Source of the DNA: Actinomycetes bacterium
Lineage (GTDB): Bacteria; Actinomycetota; Acidimicrobiia; Acidimicrobiales; Microtrichaceae
DNA length: 5,311 nt
Direction: 5' to 3'
Assembly: GCA_023437745.1 (NCBI GenBank)
Contig: JAEZFI010000268.1
Location: forward strand, 1-5,311
Shown: piece after piece, positions 5,266 to 5,311 of the stretch
Layout of the letters: each line of letters opens with the position of its first letter
Numbering within the stretch: the stretch's first letter is position 1
Program-made: the position numbers and the translations under genes
The notes under the pieces: model-generated
The model's database searches: none
Seen by the model: the letters and a program-made list of their open reading frames with translations, nothing else
Told to the model about the DNA's origin: nothing

Positions 5266-5311
5266 ATGGCCGTCCCGAAGAAGAAGACCTCCAAGTCGAA
5301 GAGCCGCAGCC
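5266..5311 (+). CDS. rpmF: 50S ribosomal protein L32, N-terminal 15 residues (cut by window end)
   Basis: The ATG at 5266 opens MAVPKKKTSKSKSRS, the characteristic start of bacterial L32, a small zinc- or non-zinc-type protein of the large ribosomal subunit near the peptide exit side. A good AGGAG (5256-5260) lies 5 bases upstream. Only 15 codons are inside the window, so the C-terminal cysteines that would tell the zinc-binding form from the other cannot be seen. Its place after the DUF177 gene is the standard arrangement and confirms the identity. It seems to have its own leader and possibly its own promoter, which would let L32 be made at ribosomal-protein levels independently of the upstream genes. 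Confidence 0.93.
   Translation, partial: MAVPKKKTSKSKSRS

Overview
The window is very GC-rich, tightly packed chromosomal DNA from an actinobacterium. The gene order (DAK2/FakA-like gene, recG, rsmD, coaD, a DivIVA-type coiled-coil gene, a DUF177 gene, rpmF) is the conserved housekeeping order known around recG and coaD in Actinobacteria; in Mycobacterium tuberculosis the corresponding stretch runs from about Rv2974c to Rv2926c. The shortened DUF177 zinc region and the extra small zinc-ribbon gene suggest a lineage away from mycobacteria and streptomycetes. Acidimicrobiia is my best guess, but this rests on impression and not on a search.

Layout. Positions 2-430 hold the 3' end of a DAK2/FakA-like gene, whose stop overlaps the recG start (ATGA, 427-430). 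recG (427-2601) is complete, with all helicase motifs. The 148 bases between recG and the next gene hold two copies of a 53-base palindromic repeat, 71 bases apart. Next comes a 60-residue zinc-ribbon gene on the minus strand (2750-2932), convergent with recG and divergent from rsmD, with only 24 bases between it and rsmD. rsmD (2957-3517), coaD (3573-4049), a DivIVA/SepIVA-like coiled-coil gene (4046-4591) and a DUF177 gene (4593-5135) then run on the plus strand as a probable operon, with an ATGA overlap and a one-base gap marking likely translational coupling. A 130-base non-coding leader, with a possible promoter and two hairpins, precedes rpmF (5266 onward, cut by the window end).

Together the genes cover replication-fork repair (RecG), ribosome maturation (RsmD, L32, and DUF177 by association), coenzyme A synthesis (CoaD), envelope growth or division (the coiled-coil protein) and possibly fatty-acid activation (the DAK2 protein). 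I see no mobile element, CRISPR array, RNA gene or defence system. The items most worth a second look are the paired palindromes, the small zinc-ribbon protein, and a possible 12-codon leader frame ending on the rsmD start codon.
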